From Winogradskyella marina (GTDB taxonomy: Bacteria > Bacteroidota > Bacteroidia > Flavobacteriales > Flavobacteriaceae), in contig NZ_JADOET010000001.1 in the NCBI RefSeq assembly GCF_015645385.1, positions 434,001 through 498,000 on the forward strand: a stretch of 64,000 nucleotides of DNA. Reading direction: 5' to 3'. The first letter of the stretch is position 1. Every line of letters begins with the position of its first letter. Positions 10,271 to 20,100 of the stretch are shown here, one piece after another. The translations under genes and the position numbers were made by a program. A model generated the notes under the pieces. It was not told where the DNA came from. It ran no database searches and saw nothing but the letters and a program-made list of their open reading frames with translations.

Positions 10271-10303
10271 CAAACCTATAACTTTACGATGTTCAGTTGC
10301 CAA
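10271..10303 (-). promoter_or_regulatory. Promoter of the leuACDB-ppc operon
   Basis: Read on the minus strand there is a TTG at 10303-10301, a 22-base spacer, and TAGGTTTG at 10278-10271, an exact TAnnTTTG box. A transcript from here would have a leader of roughly 60 bases before leuA. No leucine-rich leader peptide was found in it. Confidence 0.6.
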
Positions 10304-10350
10304 AATGTATTTTAAATTACTGATTAACAGGTTTCTAAATCTATTTTATA

Positions 10351-11898
10351 TTGATAACTAAAGACCAAAAAGATAATTTATTCTCACTCATAAAGTCATT
10401 GACTAAGTCTGAAAAACGACAATTCAAACTTTATGTGGGTCGACTTGGAGTAAATTCAGATTCAAAATTTTTGAAACTTTTTAATCTTTTAGACAAATCA
10501 AAAACCTATAATGAAGCAGCAATTATAAAAAGTGGCATCGTTAAAAAACGACAACTTGCAAATGTAAAAGCTCATTTATACAAACAAGTTTTAATAAGTT
10601 TAAAACTTAACCCTTCGCATCAAAATGTGCGTTTACAAATTAGAGAACAACTAGATTTTGCTTCAATTTTATATCATAAAGGCTTGTATAAACAAAGCTT
10701 AAAAATCTTAGATAAAGCTAAAGAACTAGCGATTGCAAATGAAGAAAAAAATTCTGCTTTTGAAATTGTTGAACTCGAAAAAGTAATAGAATCACAATAC
10801 ATTACACGAAGCATCAGCACACGCGCAGATGAGTTGACAGTGCAAGCTAAGGAGCTGAGTTCACTGAACATGATAGCGAGTAAACTTTCTAATTTATCGC
10901 TTCAGCTCTATAGTACTATTTTAAAAACCGGCTATATTAGAAATGAAGAAGAGGCCAACATGGTCACTAATTATTTTAACAAACGCTTACCTAAGGTAAA
11001 AATTGAAGACCTTGGGTTTCGTGAAAAATTATGGCTTTATAAAGCCAATTTATGGCAAAGTTTTTTGCTTCAAGACTTTTTAAGTTGTTACAAATACGCT
11101 TCAAAATGGGTGGATTTATTTTATCAGAATCCAAGCATGATTAACCTAAACCCCGTTTTCTTTTTAAAAGGTAATAATTACTTACTCGAAGCTTTATTTT
11201 TTATTGGAAACAAACCAAAATTCTTAGAAAAGTTTACTGAGTTTGAGCTAACTGTGAACAAAGCCAATTTCCCTAAAGATGAAAACGTTGCCTCTTTAGT
11301 GTTTCTTTACACCAACTTTCACAGTATTAATCAACACTTTATTGATGGAAGTTTTGAAGAAGGTTTAGATTTAATTCCTAAAATTGAAAAAGCCTTAATT
11401 CCGTTTAATAACAGAATTGATCCGCATCATAAAATGATATTTTATTACAAGTTTGCCAGTTTACACTTTGGAGCAGGAAACAATAAAGCATGTATAAAAT
11501 ATTTAGACAAAATTATTTCTAACAAATCACTTTCAATGCGCGAAGATTTACTCTGCTTCTCTAGAGTTCTAAATCTCGTTGCACATTATGAAGCTGGTTT
11601 AGACTATCATTTAGACACCCTTTTACGAAGTACTTATAAGTTTTTAATTAAGATGAATGACCTTCATGAAGTGCAAAAAGAAATGATAAAATTCATTAGA
11701 GGACTTCAATATATTTATCCACACGATCTTAAAAACGCCTTTATTGAATTGCATAAAACCTTAAAAACTTTTGAAGAGCATCCATACGAGCGACGCGCCT
11801 TTTTATATCTCGATATTATTTCTTGGCTAGAAAGTAAGATTGAAAACAAGCCTGTAGCCGAAATTATACGTATTAAGTATTTATCAAAAAACAGCTAA
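10351..11898 (+). CDS. Conserved helical protein of unknown function, TTG start
   Basis: I do not recognise a named family for this 515-residue protein. It is almost entirely predicted helix, Lys- and Leu-rich, without signal peptide or membrane segment, and its repeated paired-helix layout suggests a TPR-like solenoid in the cytoplasm. The N-terminus (FSLIKSLTKSEKRQFKLY) resembles uncharacterised Bacteroidota proteins of about 500 residues. The only start that keeps this region is TTG at 10351; the next in-frame Met is past residue 170. It is divergent from leuA and stands alone before the SAM riboswitch. Function cannot be inferred from context. Confidence 0.7.
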   Translation: MITKDQKDNLFSLIKSLTKSEKRQFKLYVGRLGVNSDSKFLKLFNLLDKSKTYNEAAIIKSGIVKKRQLANVKAHLYKQVLISLKLNPSHQNVRLQIREQLDFASILYHKGLYKQSLKILDKAKELAIANEEKNSAFEIVELEKVIESQYITRSISTRADELTVQAKELSSLNMIASKLSNLSLQLYSTILKTGYIRNEEEANMVTNYFNKRLPKVKIEDLGFREKLWLYKANLWQSFLLQDFLSCYKYASKWVDLFYQNPSMINLNPVFFLKGNNYLLEALFFIGNKPKFLEKFTEFELTVNKANFPKDENVASLVFLYTNFHSINQHFIDGSFEEGLDLIPKIEKALIPFNNRIDPHHKMIFYYKFASLHFGAGNNKACIKYLDKIISNKSLSMREDLLCFSRVLNLVAHYEAGLDYHLDTLLRSTYKFLIKMNDLHEVQKEMIKFIRGLQYIYPHDLKNAFIELHKTLKTFEEHPYERRAFLYLDIISWLESKIENKPVAEIIRIKYLSKNS

Positions 11899-11943
11899 AA
11901 ATTTTATGAAATTGTTAAAAAACAAATAAAAGCAGCAAAATAT

Positions 11944-11975
11944 TTGGATTTCTAAATTTTGTATTGCAATATTTG
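11944..11975 (+). promoter_or_regulatory. Candidate promoter for the SAM-riboswitch transcript
   Basis: A TTG at 11944-11946, a 21-base spacer and AATATTTG at 11968-11975 (one mismatch to TAnnTTTG) would place the transcript start about 25 bases before the riboswitch helix P1. Confidence 0.4.
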
Positions 11976-12005
11976 TGCTCACAAAGTTCAAACACTTACT
12001 GAAAT

Positions 12006-12125
12006 GTTATCAAGAAAGGTGGAGGGAATGACCCTATGAAGCCTTAGCAACCCTTAGATTTACTAAGAAGGTGCTAAATTCTACTTAAATATGCAAGTCA
12101 TTTTTTGCACATTTGGATAGATAAC
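12006..12125 (+). ncRNA. SAM-I (S-box) riboswitch
   Basis: The conserved S-box core is easy to read: AAGAAAGGTGGAGGGA, then CCCTATGAAGCC, GCAACCC and AAGGTGCTAAATTC. Closing helix P1 pairs GTTATC (12006-12011) with GATAAC (12120-12125). The P4-like arm contains TGCAAGTCATTTTTTGCA. It precedes metY, metX and an osmC gene, the expected targets for S-adenosylmethionine control of methionine synthesis. Confidence 0.95.
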
Positions 12126-12131
12126 TCAAGA

Positions 12132-12165
12132 CTAATTACTCATCTGTAATTAGCATTTTCTTTAT
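12132..12165 (+). terminator. Hairpin in the expression platform of the SAM riboswitch
   Basis: CTAATTAC (12132-12139) pairs perfectly with GTAATTAG (12146-12153) over a six-base loop, and a T-rich stretch follows. It starts just after P1, the position of the intrinsic terminator in S-box switches. The stem is AT-rich and weak, so a different mode of control is possible. Confidence 0.55.
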
Positions 12166-12272
12166 AATATTTTTCTATTAAGTACGCTTCTAACCCTTTG
12201 ACAATGTTCAGGGAAAAGAGAGGCTTATTTGGCTTTTGGTTTAATCATTTATTAACTCAAAAACTTAGAAAA

Positions 12273-13571
12273 ATGAGTACACAAAAATTCGCAACACAAG
12301 CGTTGCACGCAGGTCACGACACCAATCAAACATCTGGAACAAGAGCTGTTCCTATTTACCAAACATCATCGTATGTTTTTGACGATTCCGATGATGCAGC
12401 CGGACGATTTAATCTTTCCGTTCCTGGTTTTATTTACACACGTTTAAACAATCCAACAAACGACATTCTAGAGCAGCGTTTAGCAGCACTAGAAGGAGGT
12501 ATTGCAGCTGTTGCTACAGCCTCTGGAACCTCAGCAATTGCTACAACATTACTGACGCTTTTAAGAGCAGGTGACCATATTGTAGCATCGAGCAGTTTGT
12601 ATGGAGGAACCTACAATTTATTAAGCGTTACCTTACCAAGACACGGCATTACCACAACATTTGTAGATGCTTCAAATCCCGAAGAATTTGCAAAAGCAGC
12701 ACAAGAAAATACAAGAGCATTCTTTGTAGAATCTTTAGGAAATCCGAAGTTAGACGTTTTAGATCTCGAAGCCATTTCTACAGAAGCAAAAACGCACAAG
12801 GTGCCTTTAATCGTAGATAACACTGTTGCTACACCTTATTTATTAAAACCAATTGAACATGGTGCTAACATTGTTATTCACTCATTAACAAAATACATAA
12901 CCGGAAACGGAACCTCACTTGGAGGCGCTATTATTGATGCAGGCACCTTTGATTGGACTAACGGAAAATTCCCAGAATTCACAGAACCATCTGCTGGTTA
13001 CCATGGCTTAGTCTATAGTGAAGCCATTGGAGCAGCTGCTTTTATAGCTAAAATAAGAGTAGAAGGTTTACGAGATTACGGTGGAGCTTTAAGTCCATTT
13101 AATGCGTTTCAAATTATTCAAGGTTTAGAAACCTTAGAACTTCGTATAAAGAAACATAGTGAAAATGCTCTTGAATTAGCAACTTGGTTACAAGAACAGC
13201 CAGAAGTGAAATGGGTCAATTATCCAGGATTAGAATCTAGTCCATACCACGTGCTAGCTAAAAAATACTTACCAGAAGGTCAGAGTGGCGTCGTAACTTT
13301 TGGAGTTGACGGAGGTTATGAAGCTGCAAAAACCATTGCAGACACTACCAAATTATTCTCACTGTTAGCCAATATTGGAGATACAAAATCACTTATTATT
13401 CATCCTGCAAGTACAACACATCAACAATTAAGTGATGAAGCACAAGAAACCGCAGGAGTTACAAAAGATTTAATTCGTTTATCTGTTGGCATTGAAAACA
13501 TTGAAGATTTAAAAGACGATTTAAAAGACGCTTTTGCTGTTGTAAAGCAGAAAAAAGCACTTCAGAATTAA
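12273..13571 (+). CDS. metY: O-acetylhomoserine aminocarboxypropyltransferase (sulfhydrylase)
   Basis: The 432-residue PLP enzyme of the Cys/Met metabolism family makes homocysteine from O-acetylhomoserine and sulfide. The N-terminal TQALHAGHDTNQTSGTRAVPIYQ, the PLP-lysine segment SLTKYITGNGT, and YTRLNNPTND are all diagnostic. An in-frame ATG exists 75 bases upstream at 12198, but the extra residues do not resemble the family and the ATG at 12273 starts exactly at the conserved MSTQKFATQ. It is the first gene downstream of the SAM riboswitch, followed after 79 bases by an osmC gene and then metX, so the unit supplies homocysteine when S-adenosylmethionine is low. Confidence 0.95.
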   Translation: MSTQKFATQALHAGHDTNQTSGTRAVPIYQTSSYVFDDSDDAAGRFNLSVPGFIYTRLNNPTNDILEQRLAALEGGIAAVATASGTSAIATTLLTLLRAGDHIVASSSLYGGTYNLLSVTLPRHGITTTFVDASNPEEFAKAAQENTRAFFVESLGNPKLDVLDLEAISTEAKTHKVPLIVDNTVATPYLLKPIEHGANIVIHSLTKYITGNGTSLGGAIIDAGTFDWTNGKFPEFTEPSAGYHGLVYSEAIGAAAFIAKIRVEGLRDYGGALSPFNAFQIIQGLETLELRIKKHSENALELATWLQEQPEVKWVNYPGLESSPYHVLAKKYLPEGQSGVVTFGVDGGYEAAKTIADTTKLFSLLANIGDTKSLIIHPASTTHQQLSDEAQETAGVTKDLIRLSVGIENIEDLKDDLKDAFAVVKQKKALQN

Positions 13572-13650
13572 ACTTTAATGAATAGCTAAGTAGATGCCTT
13601 TGCGATAAAGGCGTCTACTTTAAATTTTCAAAATTAAAACAGACAAAACA

Positions 13651-14103
13651 ATGAGTGATTTAAAATTCTCAGTTGTAGGAGATAGTGCTTCTGCAACTCA
13701 ATTTATAGGAAAAACAAGACAATTTACTTTAGTCGTAGACGAACCAGAAGCTTTAGGAGGCACAGATGAAGATGCCAATCCTGTAGAATATATTTTAGCA
13801 GGATTTGCAGGTTGTGCCAATGTTGTAGGACATTTGGTTGCCAAAGAATTAGGCTTCACAATTAAAAGCTTAAAAATTGAAGTTTCGGGTGACATAAATC
13901 CAAATCGTTTTTTAGGTACTTCTACTGAAGAGCGCGCTGGTTTTAAAACTATAAACCTCAATCTAATTCCAGAAACTGATGCTAGTATTGAAGTGCTAAC
14001 AAAGTGGCTTCAAATTGTAGAAGAACGTTGTCCTGTAAAAGATAATTTACAGAATAAAACACCTTTAAAAATTTCAGTAGAAAAAGAATATACAGCTATA
14101 TAA
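13651..14103 (+). CDS. OsmC/Ohr family protein in the methionine operon
   Basis: The 150-residue protein has the OsmC fold signature: one redox cysteine in AGFAGCANVV near residue 55 and a second in ERCPVKDNL near residue 128. Family members reduce organic hydroperoxides with the two cysteines. It lies between metY and metX, 9 bases before metX, and so probably belongs to the SAM-regulated unit. A link between peroxide or persulfide handling and sulfide-using MetY is plausible but is inference. The protein is cytoplasmic, without signal peptide. Confidence 0.85.
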   Translation: MSDLKFSVVGDSASATQFIGKTRQFTLVVDEPEALGGTDEDANPVEYILAGFAGCANVVGHLVAKELGFTIKSLKIEVSGDINPNRFLGTSTEERAGFKTINLNLIPETDASIEVLTKWLQIVEERCPVKDNLQNKTPLKISVEKEYTAI

Positions 14104-14112
14104 CTATTTGTA

Positions 14113-15120
14113 ATGGCACATTTACACTATATAACATTAAACAATTACACAACCGAAAGTGGTAAGACAATCAATGCAAAATTGTCTTACCAAACTTTTG
14201 GTCAATCGTTACATTCTGCACCAATAATCTTAGTAAACCATGCACTTACAGGGAACTCTAATGTGATTGGCGAAAATGGTTGGTGGAACGATATGATAGG
14301 TAAAGAAAAATGTATAAACACAGCGGATTACACCATTTTATCGTTTAATATTTTAGGTAATGGTTTTGACAATATTCCTGAACATATTATTGAAAATTAT
14401 AAAGATTTTACAGCAAGAGATATTGCAAAACTATTTGCTTTAGCGATAGAACAATTAGAAATAAAAGAATTATTCGCCGTTATTGGTGGCTCTGTTGGTG
14501 GTGGAATCGCATGGGAATTAGCCGCTTTAAAACCACGTTTAATTCAACATTTAATTCCTATAGCTACCGACTGGAAATCTACGGATTGGGTCATTGCCAA
14601 CTGCCACATTCAAGACGCACTGTTAAATAATTCATCTCAAGCTTTAGCTGATGCAAGAATGCACGCTATGACCTTGTATCGCACACCAGAATCCTTGACT
14701 CAAAAGTTTGGACGCACTAAGAAAAACAACACACTTTATAATATTGAATCGTGGTTAAGTTATCATGGTGAGGCACTAGAAAGTCGTTTTCAGGTGGCAG
14801 CTTACAAACTGATGAATCAGATATTACGAACTATAGATATTACAAAAGATAGACCTGAATTTTTAGAGGTCGCTTCTAAAATTGAAAGCGATATTCATAT
14901 CATAACTATTAATTCTGATTTATTCTTTAAAGCCGATGAAAACTGGAACACCTTTGTCGATTTAAAAAGCGTGAAAGAAAACGTCAATATCCATGAGATT
15001 AAATCCATACATGGTCATGATGCATTTTTGATTGAATTTGATCAATTAGCACGATTCTTAAAACCGATTTTTTCGAACCAACTGCAAAGTCAAAAAAAAC
15101 TTGAACAGCAAGTGGCTTAA
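14113..15120 (+). CDS. metX: Homoserine O-acetyltransferase-like alpha/beta hydrolase
   Basis: The 335-residue protein matches the MetX branch of alpha/beta hydrolases, which acetylates homoserine from acetyl-CoA. LVNHALTGNSNV forms the oxyanion region. The nucleophile elbow reads GGSVGGG (family GGSMGG), the acid lies in TINSDLFF and the catalytic His in IHGHDAFL. Genetic context behind metY under a SAM riboswitch supports this role. The acyl group (acetyl versus succinyl) cannot be read with certainty, but the sulfhydrylase partner favours acetyl. It starts 9 bases after osmC. Confidence 0.9.
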   Translation: MAHLHYITLNNYTTESGKTINAKLSYQTFGQSLHSAPIILVNHALTGNSNVIGENGWWNDMIGKEKCINTADYTILSFNILGNGFDNIPEHIIENYKDFTARDIAKLFALAIEQLEIKELFAVIGGSVGGGIAWELAALKPRLIQHLIPIATDWKSTDWVIANCHIQDALLNNSSQALADARMHAMTLYRTPESLTQKFGRTKKNNTLYNIESWLSYHGEALESRFQVAAYKLMNQILRTIDITKDRPEFLEVASKIESDIHIITINSDLFFKADENWNTFVDLKSVKENVNIHEIKSIHGHDAFLIEFDQLARFLKPIFSNQLQSQKKLEQQVA

Positions 15121-15128
15121 ATTCAAAA

Positions 15129-15161
15129 TTGCTAGAATTCCCAATCTATCTCGTATCTTTA
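15129..15161 (+). promoter_or_regulatory. Candidate promoter of the DUF885 gene
   Basis: A TTG at 15129-15131, a 22-base spacer and TATCTTTA at 15154-15161 (one mismatch to TAnnTTTG) lie 83 bases before the first ATG. Confidence 0.4.
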
Positions 15162-15243
15162 TAACGGTAACGGATTCGTAATTATTAATAAAAGCGAAAA
15201 TATACACGTCGTATACTTTCTCTACCTTCTATTTTAGTAATTT

Positions 15244-17001
15244 ATGACTCTAAAAAACAACCTTTATAAATCTTATATGAAATACCTCAGAGCATTATTA
15301 GTCGTTATGTGTTTAGGATTATTATCCTTTCAATCCCTTTCCGATTCCGATACTTTAAATGCGATTATTAAAACGTATGAAACAGAAAGAGAATACGACT
15401 TCAAACCTTTTGAATCTGTTGAAAACACCATTAAATATTATAAAGCTGAAGCTCTTTTTGCAGAAAACTTAAAAAAAGAACTTGAACAAATTTCAGACGA
15501 CGAATTATCTGAATCCGAAAAAATTTCAAAAGAATTATTAGCCTTCGTATTACAAGATAAGATTGACACAAACACTTATAAAACCTATTTAAATACAATA
15601 ACAAACGAGTATGCATTTCATTTACGATTAAATCGAATAGGAAACACAACCTTAAACACTAAAGAACAAATAAACAATTATTTAAAACGTCTCGATAATC
15701 TACCACAAACAGTTGATTACAATATCAGCCTTATGAGAGCTGCCATAAAGGAAGGTATGACACAACCTAGAGCTGTTTTTAATAATTATGAAATCACCTA
15801 TGACAAACACATCGTTTCAGATGTTACAACCAGCGAATTTTATAAGCCATTTCTCAATTTACCAGAGTCTTTGCCGACCACTTTAAGAGATTCTATCATT
15901 AATGTTGCGAAAACGAGTGTTCAAAAAAATGCCATTGATCAATACAAAAAAATTAAGCGATTTTTTGAAGATGAATATTTCCCAAATACAAGACAAGAAT
16001 TAGGTATTTCAAGTATTCCAGATGGTGAAGCATTTTATCAGAACAGAATTAACTTTTTTACAACCAGTAATGCATACACAGCAGATGATATTCACAAAAT
16101 CGGCCTAAACGAAGTCGCAAGAATTAGAGCAGAAATGCAACAAATTATTGATGATTTAGAGTTTGAAGGCAACTTTGCCGATTTCATAGAATTCCTTAGA
16201 ACAGACGAGCAGTTTCAACCAAAAACAGCTAAAGAACTAATGATGTTCGCAAGAGATATATCTAAGCGGATCGATGCTGAGCTTCCAAAATATTTTAAAA
16301 CATTGCCTAGAAAACCTTATGGTGTTATTCCTGTACCTGAAGAGATTGCGCCTAACTACACTGCCGGACGATACGCCTCTTCGCGCAGCAGCACAACGGC
16401 AGGATTTTATTGGGTTAACACTTATAATTTACCAAGCAGAACCTTATACACCATACCAGCTTTAACAGCTCACGAGGCCGTTCCTGGACACCATTTACAA
16501 ATTTCACTGAATAATGAATTACCTGAAACAATCCCTAAATTTAGACGAAATCTATATCTATCTGCTTATGGTGAAGGTTGGGGATTATATTCCGAATATT
16601 TAGTTGACGAAATGAATATTTACACAACACCTTACGAGAAATTCGGTCAATTAACGTACGAAATGTGGAGAGCCTGCCGACTTGTGGTTGACACAGGTGT
16701 TCATGCAAAGGGCTGGACAAGACAGCAAATGATTGACTATATGTCTGAAAACACAGCATTATCCATTCACGAAGTCACTACCGAAACGGATCGTTACATT
16801 TCATGGCCAGGACAAGCCATTTCTTATAAAATTGGTGAACTTAAAATCAGAGCATTAAGACAAAAAGCAGAAACCGAATTAGGTACATCATTTAATGTTC
16901 GCGACTTCCATAGCATCATTTTAGAAGAAGGCACAGTGACGCTGTCTATTCTTGAAAGACGTGTTAATACCTATATTGAAAACGCAATGAAAGCAAAATA
17001 A
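15244..17001 (+). CDS. Exported DUF885-family zinc peptidase-like protein
   Basis: The 585-residue protein has an N-terminal signal: a basic start followed by the hydrophobic ALLVVMCLGLLSF. If translation starts at the in-frame ATG at 15277 the signal looks more compact, so that start is equally likely. The DUF885 hallmark TAHEAVPGHH near residue 410 gives an HExxxGHH zinc site, and the SAYGEGWGLYSE segment supplies the further Glu ligand. Members are thought to be exported or periplasmic carboxypeptidase-like enzymes; substrate is unknown. It is a single gene between the methionine unit and tamB. Confidence 0.88.
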   Translation: MTLKNNLYKSYMKYLRALLVVMCLGLLSFQSLSDSDTLNAIIKTYETEREYDFKPFESVENTIKYYKAEALFAENLKKELEQISDDELSESEKISKELLAFVLQDKIDTNTYKTYLNTITNEYAFHLRLNRIGNTTLNTKEQINNYLKRLDNLPQTVDYNISLMRAAIKEGMTQPRAVFNNYEITYDKHIVSDVTTSEFYKPFLNLPESLPTTLRDSIINVAKTSVQKNAIDQYKKIKRFFEDEYFPNTRQELGISSIPDGEAFYQNRINFFTTSNAYTADDIHKIGLNEVARIRAEMQQIIDDLEFEGNFADFIEFLRTDEQFQPKTAKELMMFARDISKRIDAELPKYFKTLPRKPYGVIPVPEEIAPNYTAGRYASSRSSTTAGFYWVNTYNLPSRTLYTIPALTAHEAVPGHHLQISLNNELPETIPKFRRNLYLSAYGEGWGLYSEYLVDEMNIYTTPYEKFGQLTYEMWRACRLVVDTGVHAKGWTRQQMIDYMSENTALSIHEVTTETDRYISWPGQAISYKIGELKIRALRQKAETELGTSFNVRDFHSIILEEGTVTLSILERRVNTYIENAMKAK

Positions 17002-17138
17002 AGCGAATATGTTAACGCGTTATCAAAATGAAACTTGAATTAATCACCATCTCATTTTAGTTAAAAATGCATTTGAGAGCGTTAATATTATTAGCATTAA
17101 AGACAATAGTTATACTTTTACACGTATATATTTGACTA

Positions 17139-20100
17139 TTGGATAAAATCGAAAACAAAAGACCTCAAACACCACAAAAACGACACTATCGTTGGCTTCG
17201 CAGAACCTTACGCGTACTGCTAGGCATTTTTGTGTTTTTGTTTTTAATGATTCTATTTGTGAGAAGTCCTTGGGGACAAGATATTATCGTCAACAAAGCG
17301 GTTAATTTCGTCTCTGACAAAACAGGAACAAAAGTAGCTATTGAAAAACTTTTTATAACCTTTGATGGTGATTTACAACTCGATGGTCTTTATCTAGAAG
17401 ACACCAAAGGAGATACTTTAGTCTATTCCAATTCGCTTGAAGCCAACATTCCACTTTGGAAAATGATACAAGGCGAAGCCGTTGGTGTCGATGCCTTGGA
17501 TTGGGATGGATTGCGTGCCAATGTAATTAGAAAAGATAGCGTTACCGGATATAATTTTCAGTTTTTAATTGATGCTTTTGCTTCAACCGATACCACGACC
17601 GTTGCTACAGACACCACTTCTACTCCACTAAACTTAGTGATTGGCAACTTAAATTTCAATAATTTCGATATTGTTTTCAATGATGCTGTTGCAGGAATTG
17701 ATTCTAGATTTAAGATTGGAAACCTTCAAGCCCATATGGAAACCACCAATATTGAAGACATGATTTTTGAGGCGTCGGAAATTGAACTTAGTGATGCCAA
17801 CATCAAGTTTGTTCAAAAACCTGTTGCGATAGATACAACCACTTCAGAGGCTTCTTTACCAAAACTTTCTTTTGAAAACTTAGCCTTAAACAATGTTAAA
17901 GCGTATTACGAATCTCAACCAGACAGACTCATTGCAGATGTTGATATTTCGGAATTTTCAACAGAAGTTCCAATAATAAATTTGAGTGATAGTGATTTCG
18001 ACCTTAAGAATATTACCTTAAAAAATTCTAAAATTAGTTTAACGACAGAAGCTGAAATCAATGGCTTAACACAACAAATTGAAGAGGTATCAGAAAAGAC
18101 AAAAACAGACATTACGACTTTTGAGTGGCCGCAACTGACAATTAATGTGGCTTCAATTGATTTTGAAAATAACCAGCTCGATTATCGTGTAGGAAATGCA
18201 AAACCTATAAAAGACATTTTTAATCCCAATGCCATTTCACTGGCAAACCTAACACTTCAGGCTAAAGATATTTTATTAAAGGATAAAAAAGCGACATTAA
18301 ATTTAGAACAGTTTAATTTCAATGAAGCTTCAGGATTAAACTTAAACCAATTGGCTGTGAAATTCAACGCTACAGACCAAGACATGCATTTGGATGGATT
18401 AAACTTCAAACTAAATAACAATTCAATTTCGGGTGATGCAGAGCTCAACTACACATCACTTTCAAAATTAATAGAAGCACCAGAAACCACTAAGGTGAAC
18501 TTAAATTTACCTGCATTTCAGTTGTCACTGACAGAAATTTTCAAGTTTCAACCCGATTTAAAAAACAACGAATACCTTAATAAATTAAGCAAAAAACTTG
18601 TTTTAGGACACTTAAATGCTTCAGGAACTTTAGCAGCTATCAAATTAAACAAAGCGGAACTCAATTGGGGAAATTCAACACAAATTTCCGCAAACGGTAC
18701 CATTCAAAACGTCACAAACCCTGAATTGATTCAATTTGATATTCCACAATTTTCTGCAGTAACAAAACGATCAGATTTAATTCAATTTGTAGATGAAGCA
18801 GAATTAGGAGTCCATTTCCCAAATGACATCAAATTTATTGCGCAAGTAAATGGGAATCCTGAAGACATTTCCGCTAACGCAAAACTAACCACGTCACAAG
18901 GTGTGGCAACTGTTGATGGCCATTATAAAAATGAAGAAGACATTGCTTTTGATGCCGACGTTACTATTGACGATTACAAAATAAATGAATTGCTAAACAA
19001 TCCGCAATTTGGAGGATTGAGTCTTATCATAAAATCGAAAGGAAGCGGTAAAAACATTAACACACTTAATGCCAACGTAGAAGCCAATATATCTGAATTT
19101 CAACTGAACAATTATGCCATTACAGATCTCAGTATTGATGGCGATATTGTTAATGGTTCTGGATCGATTAATTCAAATTACAAAGACGACAATCTGAATG
19201 CCAATTTAGAGACCTTCATTGTTTTAGATTCTATTAAACCTGAAATACAATTAAACCTCGATATTATTGGTGCCAATTTAGAAGCACTTGGTGTCATGCA
19301 GCGTAACGTTAAAACTGCTATGCATATTAATGCCAATTTTAAAGGCAACGCAGAGCACTTTGACGCAGATGCACTAATTGATGATGGCATTATAGTTTAT
19401 GACAATAAAAGCTATTTAGTTGGTGATATAAAAGCGTTAGCTCATGTGGATAAAGACACTACATCAGTAGCGCTAAACAACAAAATCATAGATCTTAATT
19501 TAGAATCTAACACCAATCCGCAGACCTTTAGTAAAGCCATAAAAAGACATATTTTAAGCTATTTCTATAGAGATGAAAAGGTTTCAGATAGCATTACAGA
19601 TTTTGTAAACTTAAAGCTTAAAGGGAAAATCTCAGAATCACCTCTACTCAACGATGTGTTTTTAGTAAATGTAAGAGATTTAGATACTATTGATATCGCC
19701 TTAGATTTCAAAGAAAAAGAACGGTTATTAAAAGCAAACATTACGGCTCCCTATTTTAATTACAGCGGAAACACCTTAGACAGCTTGGCGTTTTCAATGG
19801 ATACAGACAAGGATAATTTCAACTTTAATTTAGGATTTCAAAACATAACGGCTGGCCCTTTAAATGTTCCTAAAACAATCATAAAAGGCCAACAATCAGA
19901 TCATGAGCTCCTTCTAGATTTTTTAGGATATCATAACGACGAGCAGCTAATGAATGTCAGTACTAAAATATCAGGTAATCGTGATGAATTAAAATTCACC
20001 GTTAATCCCGATAGTCTAATTCTGAACAAAGAAACATGGACCATTCCAGATAACAATGAAGTTATTATTACTGATAAAAACCTTGAGTTTAACGCCTTCA

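Noticed and set aside
12198..12272. A 25-codon N-terminal extension of metY from an upstream ATG
   Set aside because: The extension does not resemble the family, and the ATG at 12273 begins exactly at the conserved start.
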